DNA of 56,220 bases from Roseibacillus sp. Lineage in GTDB: Bacteria; Verrucomicrobiota; Verrucomicrobiia; Verrucomicrobiales; Akkermansiaceae. Position numbers and translations under genes: made by a program. Under the pieces are notes generated by a model that ran no database searches, was not told where the DNA came from, and saw only the letters and a program-made list of their open reading frames with translations. The stretch covers positions 1-56,220 of the forward strand of contig PBAI01000025.1 of NCBI GenBank assembly GCA_002715825.1, in the 5' to 3' direction. The first letter of the stretch is position 1, and each line of letters begins with the position of its first letter. Positions 20,707 to 30,158 of this stretch are shown here, piece after piece.

Positions 20707-23310
20707 ATGATGCACTTGCCGATTCCAGTCATGATCCTGCTCCTGCTGACAGCCTCAGCAGCCACGATCATGGGTGAGGAGAAAAGTCATTGGGCCTTCC
20801 AGTTACTGCGGGAGCCAACTCCTCCACCGGACACCCAAGGCGACTGGAGCATGAACTCCATCGATAACTTTGTTCTAGCGGACCTCGTTGACGCCGGCCT
20901 GAAGCCCAGCCCACAGGCGGACCCTGCCACCCTGCTTCGTCGCCTCTCCATCGACCTCACGGGACTGCCCCCCACCTTGAAAGAGCTCGAGAATTTCGAA
21001 TCTGCAGTGACCGAGAAGGGCCCTGACCAGGCCTACCTCGCGCTTGTGGAAAGACTACTTGGCTCCCCCCACTACGGCGAGCGCTGGGGCCGCCACTGGC
21101 TCGATGTAAGCCGCTACATCCAGGGAAAGACCAAAGTCGCTGCCGTTGACAGGATCGACATGGCTGAGCCTTACCGGGACTATGTGGTGAGAGCCTTGAA
21201 TTCGAACAAGCCGTTCGATCAGTTCGTCGTCGAACAAATCGCGGGAGACATTCTGGCTGAAGCCGAGTCCAAACGACTGTACGCGGACCAGCTCGACCTT
21301 CTGGCTGCCCCGGGATTTCTCTCCATCGGCCCATGGTTCGCAGACTGCGCCGATCCTAACACCCTTCGGATGGACATTATCGATGAGCAGATCTCAACAA
21401 CGACTCAGGCTTTTCTTGGCCTCAACTTTTCCTGTGCGCGCTGCCACGACCACTTCTTCGACCCCGTTCCCACCCGAGACTATTATGCGTTGGCCGGTAT
21501 TTTTGGAAGTACGCGGATTCTCAAGGAGAACAGCAGCAACTGGAGGGACGGTCGTTATCGGCTGACACGACCAGAGGCATCCCAGAAGAAAATACGTGCA
21601 TTTGAAGCAAACGAGAAACTGGTAGACTCTCTCCGTCGGGACCGCTGGAAAGCTCTTGCTACTGCCCGGGAAGACCTGCTCGAGCGGGAACTCCTTCAGA
21701 AGGATGTCGATTACAGGAATGCCCTCAAGTCTCTCCCCCCCATGCCTGCAGTTGAGATCGAGGCTGAAGACTATCAGGGACAAAATAACGTGAGGCGCGT
21801 CAAGGTAGCTGGCGAAACTGTCGTGGAGACTCAGCGGGAGCGGCTGCAGTGGGTGGGATGGCGACCGGAGCTCCCAGAAGCCGGCACCTACACGATCCTT
21901 CTGCGCTGCGCGGCCCCGGAATCCTACCGCATCGAGCTGAAAATTGACGGCAAGTCCGTCCTGAGCGAGTTCTCCCTCCCGACGAGTGGGGGGTGGGAGA
22001 GTCGGCATTTTAGATGGGTAAGCCTCGGCCACTATCTCCTCCGAAGCGGAAAGAATGACATTCGCCTCTGGGCCGACGACCATTCCTATCTCCCCCGGAT
22101 CGACAAAGTGCGCTTTGTAAGAACTCCTCCCCATCGCGGCAAATGGCTGAATGAAGCGTCGAAGAAGTGGGGGCTCCGAAAAGAGATTCTCGCTCAGCTT
22201 CAATTCGTTCCCCAAGCCTGGCCACCGGGAATCGCTGACCTTGAACGCTTCCTTGTCCCTGAGTCTGTCTCCCGGATCGACACCGAAATCGCAAAGCGCC
22301 GCGCCCTCCATGCTCCCCTCCCGCAAATGCTCGCGGTCACCGATGTCCAAGGAGTACGAAACGAGCCCATTCACATTGGCGGAGACACCTACAATGTTGA
22401 GAAGAAGGCTGTCCCTCGTGCTGTCCCCTCGCTCGCGAGGCACCTCGTGAAGAGCCCTGTCATCCCGGAACATTCCAGTGGCCGCCTGCAGTTGGCACAA
22501 TGGATCGTCGATCCCGGAAATCCCCTGACCGCCCGCGTCATTGCTAATCGTCTCTGGCAAGGGCACTTCGGCACAGGCATTGTTGCAACCTCCGGTGATT
22601 TTGGAGTTCAAGGCGCAAACCCCACGAATCAACCTCTCCTCGACTTTCTTGCCGCCAGGCTCATCGCGATGAATTGGTCTTTGAAGGACCTCCATCGCCT
22701 CATTGTTACTTCCGCCACCTACAGGCAGAGCAGCTCGACAGCCCTCACTACGAACAATCCGGACCCCGACAACAAACTCCTCTGGCGCTACCCACGACGC
22801 CGGCTGGAAGCCGAAGCCCTGTACGACTCAATGCTGAGTCTGGCGGGCAAGGTTCCCCGTCAGCCCAGTGGTCATCCCCTTGACAATAGCAAATCCAAGG
22901 ACCGCGCGATGTATATTCTCACCTCGGGACGTTCCCCAATGGGGATGGGAATCGAAATCCGCAAGATGTTGCATCTTTTTGGATACGATCCATCAGGAGT
23001 TCCGGTCCACAAGCGGGATAGTTCTGTCAATACCTCGCAATCCCTTTTCTGGCTCAATAACAAACTGCCCCGCTACTACGCGTCCAAAATCGCCGAGCGC
23101 CTGCTCGCACTGCCAGACTTAAATGACGAACAGAGAGTCACTGTCGCCTTCCGTATGATTCTCGGGCACTCCCCCGGCCCCCTCCTGATGGAGCAGACCT
23201 TCACCTATCTTGACCACTGCCGGATCGTGCAGGACCTTGGGGAAACCGCCTCCTGGGCGAGAGTGGTCCTGGGCCTCTTTTCCTCGGATAACTTCAGCTA
23301 TCTAAAATGA
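20707..23310 (+). CDS. DUF1549/DUF1553 protein with inserted carbohydrate-binding-like domain
   Basis: 'LRRLSIDLTGLPPTLKELENFES', 'CARCHDHFFDPVPTRDYYALAGIFGST', 'NPLTARVIANRLWQGHFGTGIVATSGDFGVQGA'; a CBM6/35-like stretch 'VEIEAEDYQGQNNVRRV...IRLWADDHSYLPRIDKVRFVRT' lies in the middle. Confidence 0.93.
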   Translation: MMHLPIPVMILLLLTASAATIMGEEKSHWAFQLLREPTPPPDTQGDWSMNSIDNFVLADLVDAGLKPSPQADPATLLRRLSIDLTGLPPTLKELENFESAVTEKGPDQAYLALVERLLGSPHYGERWGRHWLDVSRYIQGKTKVAAVDRIDMAEPYRDYVVRALNSNKPFDQFVVEQIAGDILAEAESKRLYADQLDLLAAPGFLSIGPWFADCADPNTLRMDIIDEQISTTTQAFLGLNFSCARCHDHFFDPVPTRDYYALAGIFGSTRILKENSSNWRDGRYRLTRPEASQKKIRAFEANEKLVDSLRRDRWKALATAREDLLERELLQKDVDYRNALKSLPPMPAVEIEAEDYQGQNNVRRVKVAGETVVETQRERLQWVGWRPELPEAGTYTILLRCAAPESYRIELKIDGKSVLSEFSLPTSGGWESRHFRWVSLGHYLLRSGKNDIRLWADDHSYLPRIDKVRFVRTPPHRGKWLNEASKKWGLRKEILAQLQFVPQAWPPGIADLERFLVPESVSRIDTEIAKRRALHAPLPQMLAVTDVQGVRNEPIHIGGDTYNVEKKAVPRAVPSLARHLVKSPVIPEHSSGRLQLAQWIVDPGNPLTARVIANRLWQGHFGTGIVATSGDFGVQGANPTNQPLLDFLAARLIAMNWSLKDLHRLIVTSATYRQSSSTALTTNNPDPDNKLLWRYPRRRLEAEALYDSMLSLAGKVPRQPSGHPLDNSKSKDRAMYILTSGRSPMGMGIEIRKMLHLFGYDPSGVPVHKRDSSVNTSQSLFWLNNKLPRYYASKIAERLLALPDLNDEQRVTVAFRMILGHSPGPLLMEQTFTYLDHCRIVQDLGETASWARVVLGLFSSDNFSYLK

Positions 23311-24773
23311 GCGCCTCATCCTCAGCACCCAACTACCCCCCCGGGAAGGCCGCTATCGAGGTGGGCAAGAATGGTTTATTTCCTCTCTCCCTGTCCCGGC
23401 GAGGTTTCATGGGCTTTAGCGGACTAGCTCTCTGTGATCTTCTCTCCCGACAAGAGACCAAGGCGGCAACTCCGACCTCACCCGCGTCCGGAGATCTGGA
23501 ACCTCACTTCCCTGCTAGAGCAAAGCGCATGATTTTCATTATGCTCGATGGGGGAATCTCCCAAGTTGACTCCTACGATTACAAACCCCGTCTGCAGGCA
23601 GAGCATGGCCAACCACTGCCTGCCTCTATCAAATCACCCAAATTCACGTTTGCGGAGCGCGGTCATATTATCGGATCTCCTTTCGAATGGAGTCAATGGG
23701 GAGAAACGGGAAGCTGGGCCAGCGACCTCTTCCCGAAGGTTAACCGTGGATGGCTGGATAAACTATGCTTCATCCACTCTCTGCACCACGAGAACGAGGA
23801 TCACATCACCGCGATGTCGATGCTTAACACAGGTGTGCCTCGCGAGCTTCGGCCCTCTATGGGTAACTGGCTGCTCTATGGGCTTGGATCTGATAATAGC
23901 AATCTGCCCGGGTATGTGGACCTGACCCCCAAGGACGGAAAAGCATTTCCTACCGGCTTTCTGCCTTCCTCTTTCGCAGGAGCACCAATCCTGAAACCTT
24001 CCCGCAGGGGAGGTGAATTGATGTGGGACAACTTAGCGGCTGGATTTTCCGACCAACGGGCCCACCTTGATTTTATCCAAGCTATCAATGAGGAGAGTGA
24101 TCCGCTCATGGCAGAATTACGTAACCGCGAGCTCGCCTTCCGAATGCAAAATGTGGCCCCGGAGATCATGGATTTGAATCAGGAATCCAAGGCGACAAAA
24201 GAACTCTACGGGGTTGGTGCAGACCATACTGACGAATTCGGGCGCACTTTGCTTCTGGCCCGTCGCTTCGCGGAAGCGGGCGTTCGTTTCGTCACCGCTA
24301 CCCATTCAACATCCCGTTATGGAAATCTTTGGGACCAGCACGCGGGTCTGGAAAAAGGTCATCGAGGGAATGCCAATGCCGTGGATCAACCCATCGCGGC
24401 ACTCCTTCACGATCTTGAGTCCAGAGGCATGCTCGAAGACACTCTCGTTCTCTGTGGCAGCGAATTTGGACGCACTCCAAGCCGCGAAATATTTGACGGT
24501 CAGATGGGCCGAAGCGACGATGGACGAGATCACAACCCTCATGGCTTCACCATGTGGATGTGCGGTGGGGGGACCAAGCAGGGCTACCACCACGGCGCCA
24601 CTGACGACTACGGCTATTATGCGATAAGAGACAAGGTCTCCATCCATGACCTTCACGCGACTGTTCTGCACCTTCTGGGAATCGACCACAAGCGCCTCAC
24701 CTTCCACCACTCTGGACGCGATTACCGGCTAACCGACGTCTTCGGTAAGGTTGTGAATGAGATCATCGCTTGA
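23307..24773 (+). CDS. DUF1501 domain-containing protein
   Basis: 'RMIFIMLDGGISQVDSYDYKPRL', 'LCGSEFGRTP', 'GCGGGTKQGYHHGATDDYGYYA', 'HLLGIDHKRLTFHHSGRDYRLTDVFGKVVNEI'; start overlaps the upstream stop (ATGA). Confidence 0.95.
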   Translation: MSASSSAPNYPPGKAAIEVGKNGLFPLSLSRRGFMGFSGLALCDLLSRQETKAATPTSPASGDLEPHFPARAKRMIFIMLDGGISQVDSYDYKPRLQAEHGQPLPASIKSPKFTFAERGHIIGSPFEWSQWGETGSWASDLFPKVNRGWLDKLCFIHSLHHENEDHITAMSMLNTGVPRELRPSMGNWLLYGLGSDNSNLPGYVDLTPKDGKAFPTGFLPSSFAGAPILKPSRRGGELMWDNLAAGFSDQRAHLDFIQAINEESDPLMAELRNRELAFRMQNVAPEIMDLNQESKATKELYGVGADHTDEFGRTLLLARRFAEAGVRFVTATHSTSRYGNLWDQHAGLEKGHRGNANAVDQPIAALLHDLESRGMLEDTLVLCGSEFGRTPSREIFDGQMGRSDDGRDHNPHGFTMWMCGGGTKQGYHHGATDDYGYYAIRDKVSIHDLHATVLHLLGIDHKRLTFHHSGRDYRLTDVFGKVVNEIIA

Positions 24774-24803
24774 GATTTTCCGGGAGGCTCGAGGCCCGAG
24801 CGC

Positions 24804-25610
24804 TCACCTCACGGGCTTCAGAACAATCCGGCGAATATCCATGATGCCGCGAGCCTTCTTAAGAACTTTCACGGTCAGCTCCTGATCACCAGGTTTCGCG
24901 ATATCCACTTCACCCAACGAAACGTCGATCCAGTTTTGATACCCTCCGGTATCCTTGACCGTGAACTCCAGCGAGGTCCCCGCCGTTTCGAGTACTGCCC
25001 GGCTTCCACCGGCTCCCCGTCCGCACCCCTGGGTCAGAACAACCTCATACTTTCCTGCGGTTGCTACGGCGTAGTTCCAAACCGGATAATCATCCGGATT
25101 TCCCCAAAATCCGATACAGAGCTTTTTCGGGTTGGGCTCGTAACGAAGCATCACGCCTGAGATCCGACAGTTTCTGGCATCCAGCTCGATGGCCTGCCCT
25201 CCTTCCTGCACTACAGGGCTACCCTCGCAGGCCGGCGCCAGTCTTAAAACTTTCACCCCCGGCGCAGTTCCGCTCAATTGAATACGGCATGCTCCTGCTT
25301 TCTTGATGTAGAACCTCCCAAGGTGACCCTGCACAAGAGAGGGCTTCTCAATCGGCTTTTGCCCATTAAGCGTGACCTTTATCTGACTGTCCGAAGCTCC
25401 TTCATACGTAAGGTCATACATTCCCCATCGCGTGGCACGGAAACTGACAACAAGATTGTCTCCATCGGTCTTAAAATCCGCTCGCGGAATCTTGATCTCC
25501 CCGGTTTTTTCGAAAGTCGGCTTGGCCTCGACCACGGCGAGGTTGAGCAACAGAGCCACCACGATTCCAATGAAGGCACGCATCAGAGTTTCCATAGCGA
25601 GAATTGTCAC
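24804..25610 (-). CDS. Secreted DUF5077/CBM-like protein of unknown function
   Basis: Signal peptide 'MRAFIGIVVALLLNLAVVEA'; 'GFWGNPDDYPVWNYAVATAGKYEVVLTQGCGRGAGGSRAVLE' resembles CBM-like modules in PVC secreted proteins. Start is probably the internal Met at MRAFIG. Confidence 0.75.
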   Translation of the reverse strand: MTILAMETLMRAFIGIVVALLLNLAVVEAKPTFEKTGEIKIPRADFKTDGDNLVVSFRATRWGMYDLTYEGASDSQIKVTLNGQKPIEKPSLVQGHLGRFYIKKAGACRIQLSGTAPGVKVLRLAPACEGSPVVQEGGQAIELDARNCRISGVMLRYEPNPKKLCIGFWGNPDDYPVWNYAVATAGKYEVVLTQGCGRGAGGSRAVLETAGTSLEFTVKDTGGYQNWIDVSLGEVDIAKPGDQELTVKVLKKARGIMDIRRIVLKPVR

Positions 25611-25705
25611 TCTGAAAGCCCTGCTTGGAAATCTCTAATTCTAAGCATGCGGCAAGAATACAGAAACGCCTTCTCCCAGCCTCTACTCTGCCCTAAAAAC
25701 TCGTG

Positions 25706-26686
25706 ATGCTCTTTCTCTCCCGCCTTTTCCTGATCCTAATCGCCTCGGCAGCAGCTCTCCCTGCTCAGAAAATACGAATCGGCCTCATCGGTCTCGATAC
25801 GTCCCACGTCATCGCCTTTACCTCCCTCTTGAACGAAGAAAACAATCCTTTGCATGTACCCGGCGCAATCGTGACAGCAGCCTACAAGGGTGGCAGTCCT
25901 GACATTCCTTCGAGCATCAACAGGATACCAGGATTCACTAAAACCCTGACCGAGAAATACGGGGTGCGGCTCTATGTTAATATTGCAGACATGTGTAACG
26001 AGGTGGACGCCATCCTTCTAACCAGCCTTGACGGGCGCACTCATCTCGAACAGGTCAAACCGGTTCTGGATGCAGGCAAACCTGTCTTCATCGACAAACC
26101 TCTGGCCGGTTCTCTCAAAGATGCCGTTAAAATCTTTCAACTTGCAAAGAAGTCGGGAGTTCCCTGCTTCAGCAGCTCTTCCTTGCGCTGGCACAAGGGG
26201 GTAATTGAAGTGACTAATGCCGATGCTGGTGAAATCCGCTCCGCCATTTCATACGGACCAGCTGTTTCAGAACCCCATCACCCCAGCCTCTTCTGGTATG
26301 GGATTCATGCCACGGAATCACTCTTCACGGTAATGGGTCCCGGCTGTCAGAGCGTGACAGCTACCGAGAACAAGAATACGATTGTAGTTACCGGTAAGTG
26401 GAACAACGACCGAATCGGAACCCTGCATGGGATTAGAAATGGCAAGACTGCATTCAAGGTTACTGCCTTTGGCACGAAGGACATCGTTGAGCAGGCATCA
26501 GGCGGGAACTACGCCCCGATGCTCAGGGAAATCGTAAAGTTTTTTCAAACCGGCATACCTCCAGTTTCGGCTGACACCACTCTGGAACTCTACGCCTTCA
26601 TGGAAGCGGCTGACGAGAGCATCCGGCGCGGAGGAGCGCCCATATTCCTGCCCGAATATCTCCGGAAAAATGGATGGGCCAGATAA
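25706..26686 (+). CDS. Gfo/Idh/MocA family oxidoreductase, exported
   Basis: 'IRIGLIGLDTSHVIAFTSLLNEE...', 'DAILLTSLDGRTHLEQVKPVLDAGKPVFIDKPLAGSLKDAVKIF'; leading signal peptide. Confidence 0.9.
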   Translation: MLFLSRLFLILIASAAALPAQKIRIGLIGLDTSHVIAFTSLLNEENNPLHVPGAIVTAAYKGGSPDIPSSINRIPGFTKTLTEKYGVRLYVNIADMCNEVDAILLTSLDGRTHLEQVKPVLDAGKPVFIDKPLAGSLKDAVKIFQLAKKSGVPCFSSSSLRWHKGVIEVTNADAGEIRSAISYGPAVSEPHHPSLFWYGIHATESLFTVMGPGCQSVTATENKNTIVVTGKWNNDRIGTLHGIRNGKTAFKVTAFGTKDIVEQASGGNYAPMLREIVKFFQTGIPPVSADTTLELYAFMEAADESIRRGGAPIFLPEYLRKNGWAR

Positions 26687-26779
26687 GCGAAACAGCACGC
26701 CCAAGGTGAGACCTCCCCCGCTGTCGCTATCTCCTTGATCTCACCCCTCCTCCCACGGGATAGTTCTGTCACCATCTTC

Positions 26780-28066
26780 ATGCATATGCGCACTCTTGTT
26801 GTCCCTCTTCTTTTGTGCAGCACCCTGACCGGGTTTTCACAGTTCTACAATGACTACGAGCTGGAGCCCCACGGCTACTTCAGCAAGGATGCTAAAGACC
26901 CCGTCACTCTCTTGATGAAACGAGTCCAGCGTGGCGAAGTTCTCATCAAGGAGCCGAATGGCAAACCTCTGGTTGAGCGTCTTCTGAGAGAACTCGAAAT
27001 GAACAAGGATACTCAGGTTCTTGTCTTTTCCCGCACCAGCCTGCAGCGAAGAGAGGTCTCTTACTCAAACCCGCGGGCACTCTACTTCAACGAGTCCGTC
27101 TATCTCGGATGGATGCCGAATGGCAGAATCGAAATTGCCAGTTTCGACCCTGAACTAGGTCCTATCTTCTACTTCCAGCGCGAACTTGATGACGCAAGCT
27201 CTCCACTTCTTGCACGCACTCGCTCCTGCCTCGGGTGCCATGCTGGCGACGCCACGAATTTTCTGCCCGGTTCGCTGGGACGATCCGTCTATCCGGACAA
27301 GTCAGGTCGCTCGCTGAGGAGCATCGACGATTACCGGCGATCCGGGCACCATATTCCCCTTCATGACCGTTACGGAGGATGGTTCGTGAGCGGAAATCAT
27401 GGAACCATGCGGCACATGGGAAATGCAATTGCCACTCGCGAGCAGGGTGAGGTCACCATTGACCGCGAACAATTTGCCAACCTCGAGAAACTCGATCGTT
27501 TTTTCCACACCGAGGCCTATCCGGCTCCCGGCAGTGATATTGCAGCCCTCCTCGTTTTTGACCATCAGGTAACCATGCATCATCGTCTGGTGGAAGCCGC
27601 CTACCGGGCACGCCAGTCCCTTTTTGACAGCAAACTGAATCCTGAAGAGACCAACGTAAACAAGCTGAACGAGGGACGCAGTATCAACGAATTTCTGGAG
27701 GGACGGGACAAGGTCGTAGACTATCTGCTTTTTCGCGACGAGACTCCCATCCCCAAGGTCTCCTGCGACCCCGGCTTTCGACGCGCCTTTACGGCCAACC
27801 GTATTGCGGACAGCAGGAAGCGCTCCCTGAAAGATCTGCGCCTCGACGGGCGCATTTTCGAGAATCGTTGCAGCTACATGATCTACTCACCCACCTTTGA
27901 CCAATTTCCTCCCATGCTAAAAGGTGCCATCTACGCCCGGATCCACGAGATCCTCACTGCTCCGCAACCAGTCGAGGGGTTTGACTACCTCGAGAAGGAT
28001 GAGAAACGCCGGATTCTTGAAATTCTTCACGAGACCAAGGATGACCTGCCTCCCGGCTGGCTCTGA
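26780..28066 (+). CDS. Secreted protein with a single CxxCH motif, unknown function
   Basis: ORF track start 26735; MHMRTLVVPLLLCSTLTGFSQ at 26780 looks like the true signal peptide start. One heme motif 'RSCLGCHAGDATNFLPGSLGRSVY'. Confidence 0.8.
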   Translation: MHMRTLVVPLLLCSTLTGFSQFYNDYELEPHGYFSKDAKDPVTLLMKRVQRGEVLIKEPNGKPLVERLLRELEMNKDTQVLVFSRTSLQRREVSYSNPRALYFNESVYLGWMPNGRIEIASFDPELGPIFYFQRELDDASSPLLARTRSCLGCHAGDATNFLPGSLGRSVYPDKSGRSLRSIDDYRRSGHHIPLHDRYGGWFVSGNHGTMRHMGNAIATREQGEVTIDREQFANLEKLDRFFHTEAYPAPGSDIAALLVFDHQVTMHHRLVEAAYRARQSLFDSKLNPEETNVNKLNEGRSINEFLEGRDKVVDYLLFRDETPIPKVSCDPGFRRAFTANRIADSRKRSLKDLRLDGRIFENRCSYMIYSPTFDQFPPMLKGAIYARIHEILTAPQPVEGFDYLEKDEKRRILEILHETKDDLPPGWL

Positions 28067-28141
28067 GGCTTCAAAAATCTTCAGGACATTCCAACAGTGT
28101 ATGGATCTCCCTCCAGATTTGTGGTAGGAGCGCCGGAAATC

Positions 28142-29323
28142 ATGGCGAAAACCCACCCTTTTACTCTCCTTTTTTTCTTTATCGGTCTGTGCTCCACCCT
28201 CGCTGCGGACGATTCGGAAACAGATTCCTCCAAGCCAATTCCAATCCGCTATCGGGTTCCCGACCTCATGATGGTGACCTGGGCAGAGTGGCCAGATGAC
28301 CCAGCCCAACAAGACGTGATGGCCCGTTACATCAAGTCTCATGGATTCAACGCGGTGGAATGTGAAATACATCTTCTGGAGATGTGCCGCCGCAATGGAC
28401 TTTACGCCCGTCTCGGGGCGAGCAACATCAATGAGCTTCATAAGCAGGCCGCTGGACTCAGAGATGACAAAAGCGTCTTCGCCTACTTTATTTCCGACCG
28501 GCGCCGAAGAAATTCGTTCCCGGGGTTCGCGAACATCGCCCGGGCCTTCGCCGAAGTAGATCCCAATCATCCTACCATCTTTATCAACCGGGCCATCTGG
28601 GGCGAATACTACGAATTTGTGGACACCGTGAAGCCCATGATTCTGGACTACTATCACTATCACTGGGACGGGAGACGCTATCCCGACCGTCGCTATATCT
28701 ACCTGCGGTCAGTCTGCGAGTTAGCCAGAAAAAACGGAATTCCCGCCATGCGCTGTGTCGGAGCAGGGGTCTCCCTGCCCCAGATTCGCCACACCATGTA
28801 CACCAGCCTCGCCTACGGGGTTCAGGCCTTTCACTTCTGGCCTCCCTGGATGTTCAGCTACGAAAAGAAGGACGATAAACCGGTATTGGTCGACGGAAAG
28901 ATTGTGCCCCGTGTCAACGTGCCGCCCCTTGCCGAGGTGGCCCGGGATATCCAACCACTCGGACCCACGCTCGCAACACTCCAGTCCACAGGAGTCTATC
29001 ACACCAAGCCTTTTCATCCCGAGGCCCCGGGAGCGGCCGAGTTCCCCGAGGATCACTGGATCCAATGTCCGGATGAGCACCTCGTCCTCGGCATGTTCAA
29101 GGGTACCGAAAACCGCCCCTATTTTCTCACAGTCAATGCCGACATTACAAGGGACCGTATCAGCCACCTCACCTTCCACGAATCCGTCTCCCTCGTGGAG
29201 CGCATTGATCGAAAAAGCGGAGAATGGGTGAAGGCTTATGATCCAGGCGGCGGCAAGACGACTCTTGCTGTAAAACTGCCTCCGGGCGGAGGTGATCTTT
29301 TCCGGGTGACGCAGGCGAATTGA
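28142..29323 (+). CDS. Secreted glycoside-hydrolase-like (TIM-barrel) protein of unknown specificity
   Basis: Signal peptide 'MAKTHPFTLLFFFIGLCSTLAADD'; 'MMVTWAEWPDDPAQQDVMARYIKSHGFNAVECE', 'MILDYYHYHWDGRRYPDRRY', 'SLAYGVQAFHFWPPWMF' recall GH42/GH-A barrels. Confidence 0.65.
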   Translation: MAKTHPFTLLFFFIGLCSTLAADDSETDSSKPIPIRYRVPDLMMVTWAEWPDDPAQQDVMARYIKSHGFNAVECEIHLLEMCRRNGLYARLGASNINELHKQAAGLRDDKSVFAYFISDRRRRNSFPGFANIARAFAEVDPNHPTIFINRAIWGEYYEFVDTVKPMILDYYHYHWDGRRYPDRRYIYLRSVCELARKNGIPAMRCVGAGVSLPQIRHTMYTSLAYGVQAFHFWPPWMFSYEKKDDKPVLVDGKIVPRVNVPPLAEVARDIQPLGPTLATLQSTGVYHTKPFHPEAPGAAEFPEDHWIQCPDEHLVLGMFKGTENRPYFLTVNADITRDRISHLTFHESVSLVERIDRKSGEWVKAYDPGGGKTTLAVKLPPGGGDLFRVTQAN

Positions 29324-29355
29324 CCACTTGATATCTTAACAAGCGCACCTGACCT

Positions 29356-30000
29356 TTAATGCGGTTTGACCAGGGCCCGGCAAGGAGCCCCATCCGCTCC
29401 CTTGATCTTGAGCGGCAGGCACACGAGGTCGTAGTTCCCCGGCTCGACCTCTGCGAGCCACAGCCCCTCAATCACCCAGATCCCAGCACCAAGCATGACC
29501 TTGTGAACTTCGACCACGTCCTTTCCGAATCCACCGATACTGAGATAATCTACCCCGACGGTCATCACGCCGGCATCAGCAAGGACCTGACCAGCTGACT
29601 CACTGATGGAGACAAATTCCCGATCAAACTCCGGCGCCATTTCCCAGCTTCCCGGCGTATTGCGGGTCTTGAAAATGATCCGCTCCCCCTGCTGAAGATC
29701 CAGTCCTTCAAGATCGGAGGGCGTGATCTGATCTTTCGAGTCCATCCCGATAACCCGGCAGGGCCCGATGGTGGCCTCCAGTGGCATCTCATCCATACCG
29801 GCCCCACCCGGAATGAAGTGACACATCGCATCCATGTGAGTCGCGGTGTGTGCACTCATCTCCAGTTTGGTCAGGTTACACGGCATATCGTCCACCCCCA
29901 GCTGGAAATGGCGGTAGATCTTGACCTCCGGATCACCTTCCCAGTGCACCATCCCGTTCTCGAGAGGGACGGTTATATCGATCCAGTCATTCTTCATCAC
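29356..30000 (-). CDS. Cyclase family protein (kynurenine formamidase-like)
   Basis: 'DITVPLENGMVHWEGDPEV', 'MSAHTATHMDAMCHFIPGG' (HxxxHxDxxxH-type metal motif). Confidence 0.93.
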   Translation of the reverse strand: MMKNDWIDITVPLENGMVHWEGDPEVKIYRHFQLGVDDMPCNLTKLEMSAHTATHMDAMCHFIPGGAGMDEMPLEATIGPCRVIGMDSKDQITPSDLEGLDLQQGERIIFKTRNTPGSWEMAPEFDREFVSISESAGQVLADAGVMTVGVDYLSIGGFGKDVVEVHKVMLGAGIWVIEGLWLAEVEPGNYDLVCLPLKIKGADGAPCRALVKPH

Positions 30001-30158
30001 CCATCTTCTGACAGATTCTCGCAGCCCGGTCTAGAGCCCTTGTTCCAATCCTGTAGGTATTCCTTTGCTTCTGTGTCGCAGACCTCCATTCCTGGCAATC
30101 CGCAGAATTCAGGAAACGCCGCTTGACCGCCCTCCCTGTGATTCCACACAAGTGTTCC

